Notes: generated by a model not told the origin, from the letters alone. DNA of 64,000 bases from Tupaia tana (GCA_026018925.1 JAKSZU010000018.1:29636452-29700451), one strand, 5' to 3'; shown: positions 14,046 through 26,164, numbered from the stretch's first letter. A program made the numbers and translations.

Positions 14046-14482
14046 CTGAAAAACAAATATTCAAGACATTAAACTTGAGGAAACAATAAATATCGATTAT
14101 AAATAAAGATTCAGATAGGAAGTGTGAGATAGAAAGCGAGAGAAGAAATGAATGAGAATGAATGTGAGGGAAGAACTATAACTTGCAAAGATTAATGTAC
14201 ACCAGGCGGCCTGAAACACAAGCACGGATTCCAACTGGAGACCAGAGCCTGCTCTCAGTTTCCTCTCTAAAGCCTTAATGCCAACTGACACAAGCCCAGA
14301 AGGTCAACATCATCTTCCTCATATTTACCTCAAAGGAATGCCAGGGACAAGGCCACCCTTACTCCAACTGAGGACTTATAGAAACAAGATCCTATGTAAA
14401 TATCTTCATTTTAAAGTTTCCTTCTGGGAAATAACCACTACATGCTTAAACCTCTTAAAATGGTATTAGAAGAAACAAAAAC

Positions 14483-14802
14483 GGGGGCCAGCAGATAGTG
14501 TAGTATTTACATTGCTGGACTCCCACGTGGTCAATCTCGGTTCGAGTCTCAGACCTGTTGGCTTAAAACTCATGCCAGGGGACCAGCAGTTAGTGTAATG
14601 GCTATGTGGCTGAACACCTCTGTAGCCGACCACGGTGTGGCTTAAACTCACGCCGGGCGCGTGTGCATGTGTACCCAAGATCCCGAGAGGAGAAGGGATT
14701 GTGGTGTGGCCATCCCCCCTGGGGGCTGATTTCTCACTTTTTATCCCTCTGTCTCTCTTTCTGGCAAGCACACGCACCCTATAGCAAAAACCTCTCAAAA
14801 AA

Positions 14803-14834
<32 letters not shown>

Positions 14835-15020
14835 ACAAAACAAAAACTCATGCCAGGCATGTGTGCGTGCATACCCGAGATCCCAGGAGGAAAATGGAGG
14901 AGAAGGGATTGTGGTAACTACCTGCCCCTGAAGAGTGATTTCTCAATTTCCCTCTCACTATCTCTGTCTGTCTCACTCCAGCAAGTGCATGTGCCCTAAG
15001 GCATAAACCTCTTAAAAAAG
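14483..15020 (+). mobile_element. Old SINE-A split by a younger SINE-A
   Basis: The outer copy occupies 14,483-14,579 and 14,846-15,020. Its own bases ACTCATGCCAGG (14,568-14,579) were duplicated at 14,846-14,857 by the inner insertion. Confidence 0.9.
14580..14845 (+). mobile_element. SINE-A nested in an old SINE-A
   Basis: Complete except for a gap across the B box. The tail changes from pure A to AAAAG and AAAAC units. Confidence 0.9.
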
Positions 15021-15109
15021 AAGAAGAAACAAAAAACCAACGAATCAAGGAATTATGTAATATTGTAGATATTGCTCTAAAATGGAATTTGTGTAAGTTA
15101 ATTCAGTGG

Positions 15110-15363
15110 GTTTTCTTTTCTTCTTTTCTTTTCTTTCTTTTTTTTTGAAGGTTTTTGCCATGTGGTCGCCAGAGACACAAAGTGAGAAATAACCCTCCAG
15201 TGGGAATGGCTTCCCTGCGATCCCTTCTCTTCCATTTTCCTCTTGGGCACATGCCTGCACACACACCCAGCATGATTTTCAAGCTGCCAGATCCAGGACT
15301 GGAACTGCACAGTCAGCCATGTGGTAGTCCAGTGCCTTAACCACCATGCCTCCTGCTGGCCCC
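15110..15363 (-). mobile_element. Old SINE-A
   Basis: Flanked by (AT)TCAGTGGGTTTTC on both sides. The poly-T has become TTTTC-rich. Confidence 0.85.
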
Positions 15364-15696
15364 ATCAGTGGGTTTTCAAACCAGGATCCCAGAAATCCTA
15401 AGGAAGTACCTCCAGGAAAACTTCAATAATAAAATATTTCCCATCAAGCAATAATTCTAATTGGTTAAAGACTCACTGTCCATTTGTTTACATATCATGG
15501 ATTTCTGTTTCACAGTGAAAAAAACTTAAAAACTATGTCTTAAGTCATTTATTTAATCCTCAGAATAACCTTGTGATATGGGAATTATTACATTCATTTT
15601 AGGTACTCATTATGTGCTTGTTATATGGTATAAACCTATGTCCTTTCATAAAAATAAAAAATTATTATTGAAAATAATTTTAAAAAATAATATAAC

Positions 15697-15932
15697 TGAA
15701 CCATCTGGTGGCATGGAAGTTAAGGCAGCTGGATCCCACATGATCAACTGTGCAGTATGAGTCCTGGACCTGGTGGCTTGAAAAACACACTAGGTGTGTG
15801 TGTGTGTGCATGCTCAAAATCCTGAAAAGAGAAGGGATTGTGGAGTGGCTATTCCTCCTGGGGCATACTCTTACACTCCCTCACTATATCCCCCTCTGAT
15901 GAGCACATGCACCCTATAACAAAAACAAAAAA
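15697..15932 (+). mobile_element. Old SINE-A
   Basis: TCTGGTGGCATGGAAGTTAAG, AGTCCTGGACCTGGTGGCTT and CACCCTATAACAAAAAC mark its parts (the first motif is read across one block boundary). Confidence 0.75.
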
Positions 15933-16267
15933 AATGTATCACTGGAAAGTGGTCTGGCAATAATGAAATTAAGTATGCTCATATCCAACAATTCTAGAGA
16001 AATTTTTACATGGGTCTACAAACAGATGCATAATTACGCTATTTGCTGTAGCATTATTTGTAGGAACAAAAATTTAGTAGTAACCTAATTGACCATCACC
16101 AGATGAGAAGATAAAAACAGTACTGTCTAGCATACAAAGGAAAACTCTGTAGTTGGAGCAGTTGTCAGTTTACATATAGCAACATATGTCTCAAATGTAA
16201 TGTTGAGAAAAATGAAAAACAAAGAGGTTTATTCAACGAAATCAGTTATATAAATTTTAAAAAGTCA

Positions 16268-16440
16268 CGCACAAGGGGCCTAGACTTGGTGGCACATGTT
16301 GCTAAGAAGCTGTGCTTTGCAGGCTAGGACCACATGGGAAGCCTGGGTTTGATTTCCAGTCAAGTGTAACAGCTAGGCATGACTGTATGTGCCTGTAGTC
16401 CCTTGGAAGGTTCAAGTAGGTCTGCAACAGGGCAAGACCT
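16268..16440 (+). mobile_element. tRNA/7SL composite SINE
   Basis: A tRNA-like head (GGTGGCACATGTTGCTAAG, then GGTTTGATTTCC) is followed by a 7SL/Alu-like tail (TATGTGCCTGTAGTCCC, then GGGCAAGACCTGC). Confidence 0.65.
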
Positions 16441-16442
16441 GC

Positions 16443-16503
16443 CTTTTTTTTTTTTTTAAGTTTTTTTTTTTTTTTGCCATAGAGTGGTGTACACTTGCAG
16501 CAG

Positions 16504-16537
<34 letters not shown>

Positions 16538-16545
16538 GTAGAAGA
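16443..16545 (-). mobile_element. SINE-A 3' fragment with (CT)n
   Basis: A poly-T, GCCATAGAGTGGTGTACAC and a run of about 16 CT units. The rest of the element is absent. Confidence 0.55.
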
Positions 16546-16570
16546 TATAAAAACAAAATTAAAAAACAAG

Positions 16571-16824
16571 GGAGCCAGCAGGTGGTATGGTAGTTAAGGT
16601 GGCTGGATCCCACATGGCTGACTGCATGTTTTGAGTCGTGGACCTGGCAGCCTGAAAAACATGCCAGGTGCATGTGTATGCATGCCCAGAATCCCGGGAG
16701 CAGAATGGAGAAGAGATTGCACTGGGGGGTTTCTTACTTTCCCTCCCTCTCTCTGTTTCTCTCTGGCAAGTGTATGCGCCCTGTAGCAAATTAAATAACA
16801 AACTTATTAAAAAAAAAAAAAAAA
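16571..16824 (+). mobile_element. Old SINE-A
   Basis: Head GGAGCCAGCAGGTGGTATGG, tail GCCCTGTAGCAAATTAAAT. Confidence 0.82.
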
Positions 16825-16959
16825 GAAGGTATATAGGATTAAAATTAGACAACAACAAATAAGAATAAATAACTTTGTTTAAATGAGAAGACAAAGAGAC
16901 GTGCTGCAAATAGGTACCCCCTCCCCCAACTTAGCTGCGCAAAACTAGAAACGAAAATC

Positions 16960-17231
16960 GGGAACCAGCAGCTTGTAATGGCTATGTCGCTGGACTCCCA
17001 TGTAGTCGACCGTGGTTCGCGTCCCGGACCCGGTGGCTTAAAACTCACGCCGAGCACGTGTGCGTGCGTGCCCAAGATCCCGAGAGGAGAATGGAGGAGA
17101 AGGGATTGCGGCGTGACCATCCCCCCTGGGGGGTGATTTCTCGCTTTCTGTCTCTCTGTCTCTCTCTATCTTTCTGGCGAGCGCACGCACCCTATAGCGA
17201 AAACCTCTCAAAAAAAAAAAAAAAAAAAAAA
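16960..17231 (+). mobile_element. SINE-A, variant B box
   Basis: The B box is GGTTCGCGTCC with TAAAACTCACG after it. The TSD is AGAAACGAAAA. The A box is altered by a small deletion (GCTTGTAATGG). Confidence 0.92.
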
Positions 17232-17424
17232 TAGAAACGAAAACCATGAAACTCTTTCCTAGCAGCAGCTCCTCACTGTGGTGCCCCCCTCACAGATCAG
17301 TTTTACCCTTTCCTAAGGAAACGAGTGACCAGGATGATAAATACACGTCATTTTAGAATTGCAAAATATGTATACATTCGCTTGGGCATATTCTTACTAA
17401 GCCTACTCATCCCATCTTTCATTT

Positions 17425-17918
17425 TTTTTTTTTTTTTTTTTTTAAGAATTATTTTAGGGACCAGCAGTTAGCGTAATGGCTATGTCGCTGGACTCCCATG
17501 TAGTCGACCGCGGTTCGAGTCCTGGACCTGGTGACTTAAACTCATGCCAGGCACATGTGCGTGCGTGCCCAAGATCCCGAGAGGAGAATGGAGGAGAAGG
17601 GGTTGCGGCGTGGCCATTCCCCCTGGGGGGGGGGGGGGTGATTTCTCGCTTTCTGCCTCTCTGTCTCTCTCTCTTTCTGGCGAGCGCACACGCCCTATAG
17701 CAAAAACCTAAAAACCTCTCCAAAAAAAGAAAAAAAAAGATTTTATTTATTTTCATTTGACAAGAGAGGGAAAGAGTGAGAGAAAGAGAAAGAGGGAAAG
17801 AGAGAGAGAAAGAGGGAGAGAGGGGAAATGAGAAAGCAAGCTGCCAGGTTTGGGACTTGAACCACAGTTGGCCATGTGGGAGTCCAGCACCTTTAACCAC
17901 CACACCACCTGCTGGCCC
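17425..17918 (-). mobile_element. SINE-B split by a SINE-A
   Basis: The B copy runs 17,740-17,918, with its T-rich tail at 17,425-17,458. The SINE-A at 17,459 landed in that tail. Confidence 0.82.
17459..17739 (+). mobile_element. SINE-A nested in a SINE-B
   Basis: Carries an expanded G run (17,627-17,638) where the family has G6. Confidence 0.9.
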
Positions 17919-18147
17919 TCATGTTTGGTTTTGACAGCCAAAGCTACCGTCTATGTAGGTTTGCTATTATAGCATATAAATTTTTTCTTCATTAGCTTTC
18001 AATAAAAATAAGCTATACATCCATGTCTATACTGTCTGAATTCTGTCCGAATACTGCCGTAACCTTCCCTAGTATGTCCCTTTCCCATGTGCTCCACATC
18101 TGCCTTATTTTTCCATTTCAGAAGAGTTATAGCTATAATTCAGTAAA

Positions 18148-18264
18148 AGCATTTTTAAAAATTATTTATCTAATTATTTAATTTTCAAGCCACTGGGTCC
18201 AGGACTTGAACCAATCAGCCACATGGGAATCCAGTGCCCCAACCACCATGCCACCTGCTGGCCC
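18148..18264 (-). mobile_element. SINE-B, CT stretch lost
   Basis: AAGCCACTGGGTCCAGGACT to CCACCTGCTGGCCC. The GA-rich segment expected before it is absent. Confidence 0.75.
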
Positions 18265-18830
18265 AGTTAAATCAGGTTTAAGGTAAAAGCTATAATTTTT
18301 CAAACATAAACCACTTGCCTCATATAAGTAAATTATGAGCTTTATCAACAAGGTCACTCATAATTTGAATTCTCCTGAAACTTGGAATTATAGTGCCTAC
18401 ATTGCTCACATACTCCTTACTACTCTCTTTTAAAATATGGCAATCTACTTTGCACCTGTTTTTTCAGTGGGCTCATATTAACACTGCATGTGGTTTACTT
18501 CCTTATTTGAAGACAGCTTTTCATTCTGATTTTACAGTACGAGAAATATTGTTTTAGAAAAAAATTATTTGAAGACAAACTTGCTCCAGTATTTTATGAA
18601 AGAGTCTAATACAACTCCAGGGATTTGTTTGTATTCATAGGTATACTCTGATGCTATAATTTTGAGGCATAAGCAAAACTGATTTCTTACAATGTCCTTA
18701 TCAAATATTTATATAATTAAACTTACTAGCAGGAACTGAAGCAACCCCTCACCCCTCAAAAGACATAAAATAAACCAAAAACTAAACAAAACCCAAACAA
18801 AAAAAAAAAAAACCAGAAATTAAAAAAAAA
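18265..18830. other. RSPRY1 intron 1 (downstream of exon 2 side), unique
   Basis: No gene or repeat recognised. This lies between exons 2 and 3. Confidence 0.4.
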
Positions 18831-18930
18831 AATACTACCTTCTATTGAGCAACTGTTATCTACAGAACACTATACTAGATGTTTTATATACATAATCTCA
18901 TGATAATCCTCTTAAGAAAAGTATTATTCT

Positions 18931-19366
18931 GGACCAGTCAGGTGGTGTGGTGGTTAAGGCAACTGGATCCCACATGGTCAATGGTTTGAGTCCTAAACCC
19001 AGCAGCCTGAAAAACACACCAGGCATGTGTGCATGTATACGTGTCCAGAAGTGGAGAGGAAAGTGGATGAGAGGGAATGAGGCGTGGTCCTCCCTTCCGA
19101 GGGAACGGTTTCCCCACTTTATTATTTTTTTAAAGAATTGTTTTATTTAACTTATTTATTTACTTATTTTAATTTGACCAGAGAAGGACAGAGCAAGAGC
19201 AAGAGCAAGTGAGAAAAGAAGCCACCAGTTCCAGGACTCAAACCATAGTGGGCCATATGGGAGTCCAGCACTCTTAACCACCACGCGACCCTCCAGCCCC
19301 TCCTCACTTTATTTTTCTCTCTCTGCCTCTCTCCAGCAAGCACATGTGACCTGTAACAAATTTAGA
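18931..19366 (+). mobile_element. Old SINE-A split by a SINE-B
   Basis: The outer copy is 18,931-19,127 and 19,298-19,366. CACTTTATT is duplicated around the inner element. Confidence 0.85.
19128..19297 (-). mobile_element. SINE-B nested in an old SINE-A
   Basis: Complete antisense B copy with (AGAGCA)-type variation in the GA stretch. This gives a three-level stack: B in A in MIR. Confidence 0.88.
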
Positions 19367-20142
19367 AAAAGTAGTAAAGTATTATTCCCCAATAATGAAT
19401 AAGGGAGCTGAGGTTTGGAAAAGTACTTTACCCAGTGTCACACAGCCTAGTAAGGGGCTGGGCCACACTGTGAATCCCAGGTTCACCGTGGCTCTAAAAT
19501 GTACACTCATGGTACTGAACAATACAACCTTAGCTTAAAATTTGTTTTTAATCTTCAACAATACCCTTTAATTTTAATGTCATTCAATCTAGGATTTTGT
19601 ACTTAAGAGTTAGACAAAGCTGGGTAAAAGACAAAACAGGTATAGGTGTGCCCTGTAGTTTCAACTTACAAGCTTCCCAAATGGATCTAAGAGGGAAATT
19701 AAAAAAGGAGGAAGATGATCTTTGTCCTTATGCTGCCAACAGAAGTTGCATGCAGCCATAACTTGGGTAAAACAACTTACCTTCAGTATCCAGTCAGTGG
19801 GATAGATGGGTAAGCACTAACAGTGAGCGTTCATGAACTATTTCCTATAGTAGCTAGTAATGTTCACTTCATATTTACTATACTCCCTAATAAAGATCAC
19901 AGCTTTGATTAGTGCTTTTTGCTACAGAATGGATTTGACATTTCTAGATAGAAATAGATACCAAGTAAAAACATCAAACCTTATAATTTACTCTGCCACC
20001 AGAGGAGAAATAAAACATTCTCCCTTGCCCTGCAAGCAAAAGTCTTGGTAAATACATCCTAATGAGCTGAAGGAGTCCAACAGTGGTGGTTCTTGGCAGG
20101 ACACTTTCCTTACACTGGAGGAAGCTGGGAGTCAGATACTTA

Positions 20143-20493
<351 letters not shown>

Positions 20494-20648
20494 TTAGATA
20501 GTTTTCAGTTTTCCAAGTACTGTTTTCATAATCCGGAGTTCAGGGACTTGCATCCTATTTGTTTTTAACAACTGAATGCTGAATAAAGTTGCAGAGCTGA
20601 TCTCCAACATTATCAACTACAGGGAATCCTGATCATCCAATGGTAGTT
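20494..20648 (-). other. RSPRY1: RSPRY1 exon 2, 5' untranslated part
   Basis: The acceptor TTCTTTTAG follows a long C/T-rich tract on the minus strand, so exon 2 begins at 20,648 with 155 nt of leader before the first ATG. This implies that exon 1 is entirely non-coding. Confidence 0.8.
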
Positions 20649-20770
20649 CTAAAAGAAAAAGAGAAAAAGAAAAGGAAAATTAATAGAAGGTTCTTGGCTA
20701 TTCAGTTATGCAAATTTCCCTAGTTTACTTTTACAAATATTAGGATGAATTGTCTTTGCTTATTTAATCT

Positions 20771-21034
20771 ATTTTTTTTTTTTGAGAGGTTTTTGCTATA
20801 GGGCGCGTGCGCTTGCCAGACAGACAGAGACAGACATAGAGACAGAAAGTGAGAAATCACCCCCCAGGGGGGGATGGTCACGCCGCAATCCCTTCTCCTC
20901 CATTCTCCTCTCGGGATCTTGGGCATGCACGCACACGCACCCGGCGTGAGTTTTAAGCCACCGAGTCCGGGACGCGAACTGCGGTTGACTACGTGTGAGT
21001 CCAGGACATAGCCATTACGCTAACTGCTGGTTTC
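20771..21034 (-). mobile_element. SINE-A, variant B box
   Basis: The TSD AATCTATTTTTTT flanks it. It entered the poly-T tail of the next SINE-B. Confidence 0.92.
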
Positions 21035-21042
21035 CTAATCTA

Positions 21043-21197
21043 TTTTTTTAAAAGAATTATTTATTCAGTTTTGTTATTATTCTAATTTGACCAGAGACGC
21101 GGGAAAGTGAGAAAGCAAGTCACCAGGTCCAGGACTCGAACCATGGTCAGCCATGTGGGAGTCCAGTGCCTCAACTACCACACCACCTGCCAGCCCC
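21043..21197 (-). mobile_element. SINE-B
   Basis: AATTTGACCAGAGACGCGGG to CACCTGCCAGCCCC. Short GA stretch. Confidence 0.85.
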
Positions 21198-21351
21198 TGT
21201 CTTTGGTTATTTTAATGTTTCCAACATGAAGTGGTAGCCTTAGACAAAAGAATCAACAATCACTAATTCCTTTTTATCATTACATTATAAAGTTAATGGC
21301 TAAATAGTGTCCTTGTAAACAACAGGAGTTGCAATTGATTTTTTAAATCAA

Positions 21352-21605
21352 TCTGGCCAGCAGATGGCATAGTAGTTAAGTCACTGGTCTCCCACATGGC
21401 TGATGGTGGTTTAAGTCCCGAATCCAGTAGTTTGAAAATCACTCCAGGCACATGTGCATGCGTGCCCATGACTGTGGGAGGAGAAAGGGGAAGGGACTGT
21501 GGCATGGTCACCCCCTGGGGGGATGATTTCTCACCTTCCTTCTCACTGTTTCTGTCTCTCTCTCTCTCTCTCTGGTGAGCACACACACACACCGTTAAGG
21601 CAAAA
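21352..21605 (+). mobile_element. Old SINE-A
   Basis: GGCCAGCAGATGGCATAGTAG through a CT run and CACACACAC. Confidence 0.8.
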
Positions 21606-21623
21606 AATTTTTTTGTGTGTGTA

Positions 21624-21815
21624 GGGGCCAGGTTATGGCGCAATGATAATGCATGGGAAAGCCCCAGACTCTTATTCTGGGACCTCTCTCAGTATGCTGA
21701 GCATGCACGTGTGCCTGTGATCTGGGCCAGCTGAGGCTAGGGGTGGATCATGGCATAAGGACCCTGTTGGGGGTACCTATCGCTCTCTCTCTCTCATGGA
21801 AGAAATAAGTAAACT
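21624..21815 (+). mobile_element. SINE-C
   Basis: The best C copy: TATGGCGCAATGATAATGC, GGGGTGGATCATGGCATAAG, GGACCCTGTTGGGGGTACC, CT run, CATGGAAGAAATAAG. Confidence 0.82.
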
Positions 21816-21829
21816 TAAAAACAAAACCT

Positions 21830-22920
21830 GTATATGTTGTTCTTTCTATGTATACAGAAATATTTTAGAATAATGTGTAATTTTTAAGGGCTCCTTTTGT
21901 GATAAAAGTTACAAGTGTCATAGCATCCATTTCATAGCAAGAATAATAAAAGGATAGTGTTCTAATTAAATTATCCAAAGTACAGAGATTTACAGAAATC
22001 ACACAAGTAGTTACAAAGGCTTCCTGTTATGTAAGCAAGACCCTGTTTTGAGAAAGATAAATTTATGTCGCAAAGTTACATTTTAGCACTTATCAGTTTG
22101 TTGTATAACATGTACAAATTTAAGAGTAAGATATAGTTATCTTTCTCTGAAAATACTAAGCACTTTTGCTGGAAATAAGGTAATAAAGATGAACATGGTG
22201 CAGTCTCTGTTCTTCACCAATATATGGATGGCCATTTTCACCCCATATAGTATGTTCACCCAGTGATAGTGAAACAGCTCTTCATCAAATTCAGATAATC
22301 TGGCTAGGTTCTAGGAAGAAGTATAGATTTGGAAGCAGAAGACTGACATGGCACTGAAAGCGAAAAGTAAAAAATCACGCTGACATCAGGAGACTGGGAC
22401 ACATAAAGAACAGATGATGTCAGTGTATATTCTCTACTTGACACTTGGCTATTTACAATTAATTCTTCATACTCTGAGTACTGGTTTGGGAATAGATATA
22501 AAATTTATAATTTAGTGGGATTAGAAGAGAAAAATTGCTTACACTATTTTGGACAGATTCATAGCAGATTAATTCTTGTGCATGGGGGAAAAAAAAAAAA
22601 ACAAGAAAAAAGAGCCAGATCAAGGCAGAAAAGTCTTTATAAATACATATTACGTGATGGAGAGGGGAAGAGGTACAAGGAAAGGAATGAGATGGAAAGA
22701 GCAGGTCAGGAGAAAGGAAAGGCAACAGACCTTATCTCCTCCTAGGCAACCAAGACAGCCATGACTGAGCCAATATTAACAGAGATGTTTTGGGTTCCCC
22801 AAACTAATCAGGCTGTCATCAAAATTTGGAGGCTGTACTTAAAAGGATATAACTAAAGTATACAGGTAGGAGCATGATGCAAGGACTCAGCTGGAAACAG
22901 CTTTTTAAAAGAACACACAT
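21830..22920. other. RSPRY1 intron 1, unique sequence
   Basis: No gene or repeat recognised apart from a purine-rich stretch (22,570-22,740). Confidence 0.45.
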
Positions 22921-22921
22921 T

Positions 22922-23180
22922 TAGGGCCAACAAGTGGTGTAGTGGTTGTGGTGTTGGATTCCCACATGGCCAAACACGGTTCAAATCCTGGACCTGGAGG
23001 TTTGAAAATCACGTCAGGGGTGTATGTTGAAACTCCTAGGAGGCAAACGGAGAAGGGAATGTGGTGTGGCCATGCCCCCTTGGCGGGGGCAGGGGGAAAT
23101 GATTTCTCACTTTCCTCTCACTATGTCTTTCTGTCTTTCTCTGGCAAGTGCACACACCTTAGGACAAATACCTTAATTTA
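22922..23180 (+). mobile_element. Old SINE-A
   Basis: GGGCCAACAAGTGGTGTAGTG to GTGCACACACCTTAGGACAA (each motif trimmed to the recognisable core). Confidence 0.8.
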
Positions 23181-23189
23181 TATATATTT

Positions 23190-23765
23190 TTAAAGACAGC
23201 ACATTCTAAACCAGGAAGATAAATGAAGTAATGACATCCCCATTACTGCAGGTACAATCCATCCTCCTTCACAGACTACTAAGTGATCTCAATGGATGAA
23301 ATATAGCTAAGAATTTGAGGGGAGACAGGAACCAGAAAAAACTCTTTTAAAGAGTCCCTAGTATAAATATCTATTCATCTTATAAATTGTGTTGGTTTCT
23401 GTGAAAGACAAAAACCCAGCATTGAAGAAGCAATGCTCTGGCTGTTCTCAGAGAAATTTTACAGATAAGGAATATTGAAACATTTCAGATCCAAGGTTTC
23501 CTGACAGATCTGCTAATAGGCTGGTTATGTAGCCTTGCTGATTAAGTCCCTAGAGCACTTCATAATCCTAAAGTATTATGTTAAAAGAAAAAAAATAAAA
23601 CTTCACCTGTTAATTAAAAAAAATTTTTAACACAAATGCTGCATAAGTATAATGTGAATTTTCTCTTTTCCTCTACCTAAATTCATTCTTTTGCCAGAAA
23701 TAAGTTAAGCACTTCATACATTGGCTTCCACACCTATTATTTTACACTTAAAAATTATTTTTCTT
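23190..23765. other. RSPRY1 intron 1, unique sequence
   Basis: Nothing recognised. Confidence 0.4.
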
Positions 23766-23767
23766 CA

Positions 23768-23912
23768 GGGCCAGCAGGTGGCGTGGTGGTTCAGGGTGCT
23801 GGACTTCCACATGGCTAACCATGGTTTGAGTCCTGGACCTGATGGCTTGCTTTCTCACTTTCTCATTCTCTCTCTCTGGTGAAATTAAATAATAATAAAT
23901 AAAATAAAGTGG
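23768..23912 (+). mobile_element. SINE-B
   Basis: GGGCCAGCAGGTGGCGTGG to GGTGAAATTAAATAATAAT. Confidence 0.87.
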
Positions 23913-24053
23913 ATAATTTATTTTTTCTTTAAATCTAGGACAATGCCATAAATTCTGCTGTGATTTGCTTTTTAAATTAATACAAGTTTCTGTATCAGTA
24001 TATGTAGAACCACTTCATCCCATTTGAAGACAGTCCAGATACTCACAGTTTCG

Positions 24054-24300
24054 GGACCAGCCGTTGGCATAATGGCTATCACTGGACTCCAATGTAGCTA
24101 ACTGCAGTTTGAGTCCTGGGCCCAGTGGCTTAAACTCACACCGGGTGCATGTGCATGCATGCCCAAGAGATCCCGAGAGGAGAATGGAGGAGAAGGGACT
24201 GTGGCATGGCCATCCCCCCTGGGGGGTGATTTCTCACTTTCTCTCTGTCTCTTTCTGGCGAGCACATGTGCCCTATAGGAAAACCGTCTCCAAAAAAAAG
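24054..24300 (+). mobile_element. SINE-A
   Basis: The TSD is GATACTCACAGTTT against GATACCCACAGTTT. Confidence 0.9.
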
Positions 24301-24304
24301 ATAC

Positions 24305-24845
24305 CCACAGTTTTATCAGTTTCTTACCAGCTATGTGGCTAAACCAACTAACACTTTGGGGATGGGAGAAGGGAGTGGTCCAAGATTAGGTCCAAGGAAA
24401 CTCTAATGGAGGATGCTTCATCCTTTGGGAAAAAGCTCTCTTAACTCCAAACTGCTTGAGGGCCCTTGGGACTGTGCTCTGAGAAGACCCGAGTTCCACT
24501 GACTTTTCTAATGCTCCAGAGCCATTCCACACAGCCAGTTATGGCAGGTAGGAAGGGACACAAGATACAAATAATAGATTCAATCCAGCAGACACAATAA
24601 ATTGGGGAAGGTACACCATAACAAGTAAGGCCAATCGGGTACTAAAAATAACTGGCAATAAGTTGACAATGTCAGTTAATTCTCAGAAAACAAAGCACTA
24701 AAGAGGAGAGGAAAGGAGATTATATTAACTTATAGTTTAATGCCAACATTTACAGATATTTAGAATAATTAGCCAGTAACAATGTTGGGGGGGGGATGCC
24801 TGTGAGGATAGCAGTAGGTTAAAAATAAGTTTGTTAAATCTCAAA
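24305..24845. other. RSPRY1 intron 1, unique sequence
   Basis: Nothing recognised beyond a short G run at 24,787. Confidence 0.4.
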
Positions 24846-24849
24846 TTAT

Positions 24850-25020
24850 TTTTTAAAAAAATTATTTAACTTTATCAATTATTATTATTTTTATTATTTT
24901 CCAGTTCGATCAGAGAGAGATGGGTGGGAGTGAGAAAGCAAGCCACCAGGTCCGGTACATGAACCGTGACTGGCCATGTGGGAGTCCAGTGCCTCTAACC
25001 ACCATGCTGCCTGCTGGCTA
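24850..25020 (-). mobile_element. SINE-B
   Basis: (TTA)n-rich tail, GAAAGCAAGCCACCAGGTCC, CTGCCTGCTGGC. Confidence 0.83.
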
Positions 25021-25022
25021 CC

Positions 25023-25394
25023 CCCTTTTTTTAAGAGATATTTTTGCTATAGGGCACGTGTGCTTGTTGGAGAGACAGAAAATGAGAAATCATTCCCTAG
25101 GGGAATAGTCATGCTGCAATCCCTTCTCCTCCATTTTCCTCTTGTGATTTTGGGCACATGAACTGTGCAGTGGGTGGCCTCTGGTATCCTGTGCAAAATC
25201 TGTAAGCTGAGCTGTTTAAAACAATGATCCTTGGAAAGTGAGCCACATAATTTTTTTTTTTAGTTAAATGAAACAAAGCTGTCTAAAATATAATTGTTTT
25301 GACATGAGTTTTAAGCCACCAGTTCTAGGACTTGAACTGCGGTCGACTATGTGAGAGTCCAGCGATGTAACTATTACGCCATCTGCTAGTCCCA
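25023..25394 (-). mobile_element. SINE-A interrupted by a non-SINE insert
   Basis: 25,023-25,159 and 25,302-25,394 are the two halves of one SINE-A. About 18 bases of its GCACAC region are missing at the junction. Confidence 0.88.
25160..25301 (-). repeat. Inverted copy of 26,890-27,030
   Basis: This 142-bp segment is the reverse complement of 26,890-27,030 with only a few differences, mostly in an A/T run. It interrupts a SINE, so it is the derived copy. It has no poly-A tail or TSD. Confidence 0.93.
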
Positions 25395-25456
25395 AATCTC
25401 AAATTCTTAAATGTTATCACAAAATTTTTTCCTAAGGCTTATAAAAATCTATGCAG

Positions 25457-25716
25457 TAGGGACCAGCAGTTGGCGTAATGGCTATGTCGCTGGACTCCCA
25501 CGTAGTAAACTGCAGTTTGAGTCCCGGACCTGGTGGCTTGAATTCACACCGGGCGCATGTGCGTGCGTGCCCAAGATCCCGGGAAGAGAATGGAGGAGAA
25601 GGGATTGCGGCATGGCCGTCCCTCCTGGGGGGTGATTTCTGGCTTTCTATCTCTCTCTCCGTCTGCCTGATGAGCGCACATGCCCTATAGCAAAAACCTC
25701 TAAAAAAAAAAAAAAA
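25457..25716 (+). mobile_element. SINE-A
   Basis: The TSD AAAATCTATGCAGTA is exact. Confidence 0.92.
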
Positions 25717-25893
25717 ATCTATGCAGTAACATATAGTATAATTTCATGGTAATTGGAAGATAACTACTACATGCAAGTTTTTTTAAAATCTGACTAAATT
25801 AGGAAGTGAGAAGACAAAATAAATTACCCCCCCCCCCCATTTACAAATTAAACTGAAGGGCATTTTTAGGTTATTTTCTTCCCAAAGAGTCAT

Positions 25894-26164
25894 CTTTTTT
25901 TTTTTTTTTTTGGAGAGGTTTTTGCTATAGGGCGCGTGCGCTTGCCAGACAGACAGAGAGACATAGAGACAGAAAGCGAGAAATCACCCCCCAGGGGGGA
26001 TGGTCACACCGCAATCCCTTCTCCTCCATTCTCCTCTCCGGATCTTGGGCACGCGCACACACACGCGCCCGGCGTGAGTTTTAAGCCACCGCGTCCGGGA
26101 CGCGAACCGCGGTCGACTATGTGGGAGTCCAGTGACATAGCCATTACACTAACTGCTGGTTCCC
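25894..26164 (-). mobile_element. SINE-A, variant B box
   Basis: GACGCGAACC on the plus strand. It inserted into the tail of the older copy at 26,169. Confidence 0.92.

Larger units (their letters stand above)
18833..19505 (+). mobile_element. MIR split by SINEs
   Basis: 18,833-18,930 and 19,370-19,505 together resemble MIR (CATAATCTCATGATAATCCTC; GGGAGCTGAGGTTTGG; CAGTGTCACACAGCC). AAAGTATTATTC is duplicated around the inserted SINE. First motif read with its terminal base trimmed in the genome text. Confidence 0.75.

Noticed and set aside
24305-24845. Search for LTR or endogenous retrovirus remains in unassigned intron stretches
   Set aside because: I saw no LTR ends, primer site or gag/pol/env-like frames anywhere in the window. 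Very old solo LTRs could escape reading by eye.
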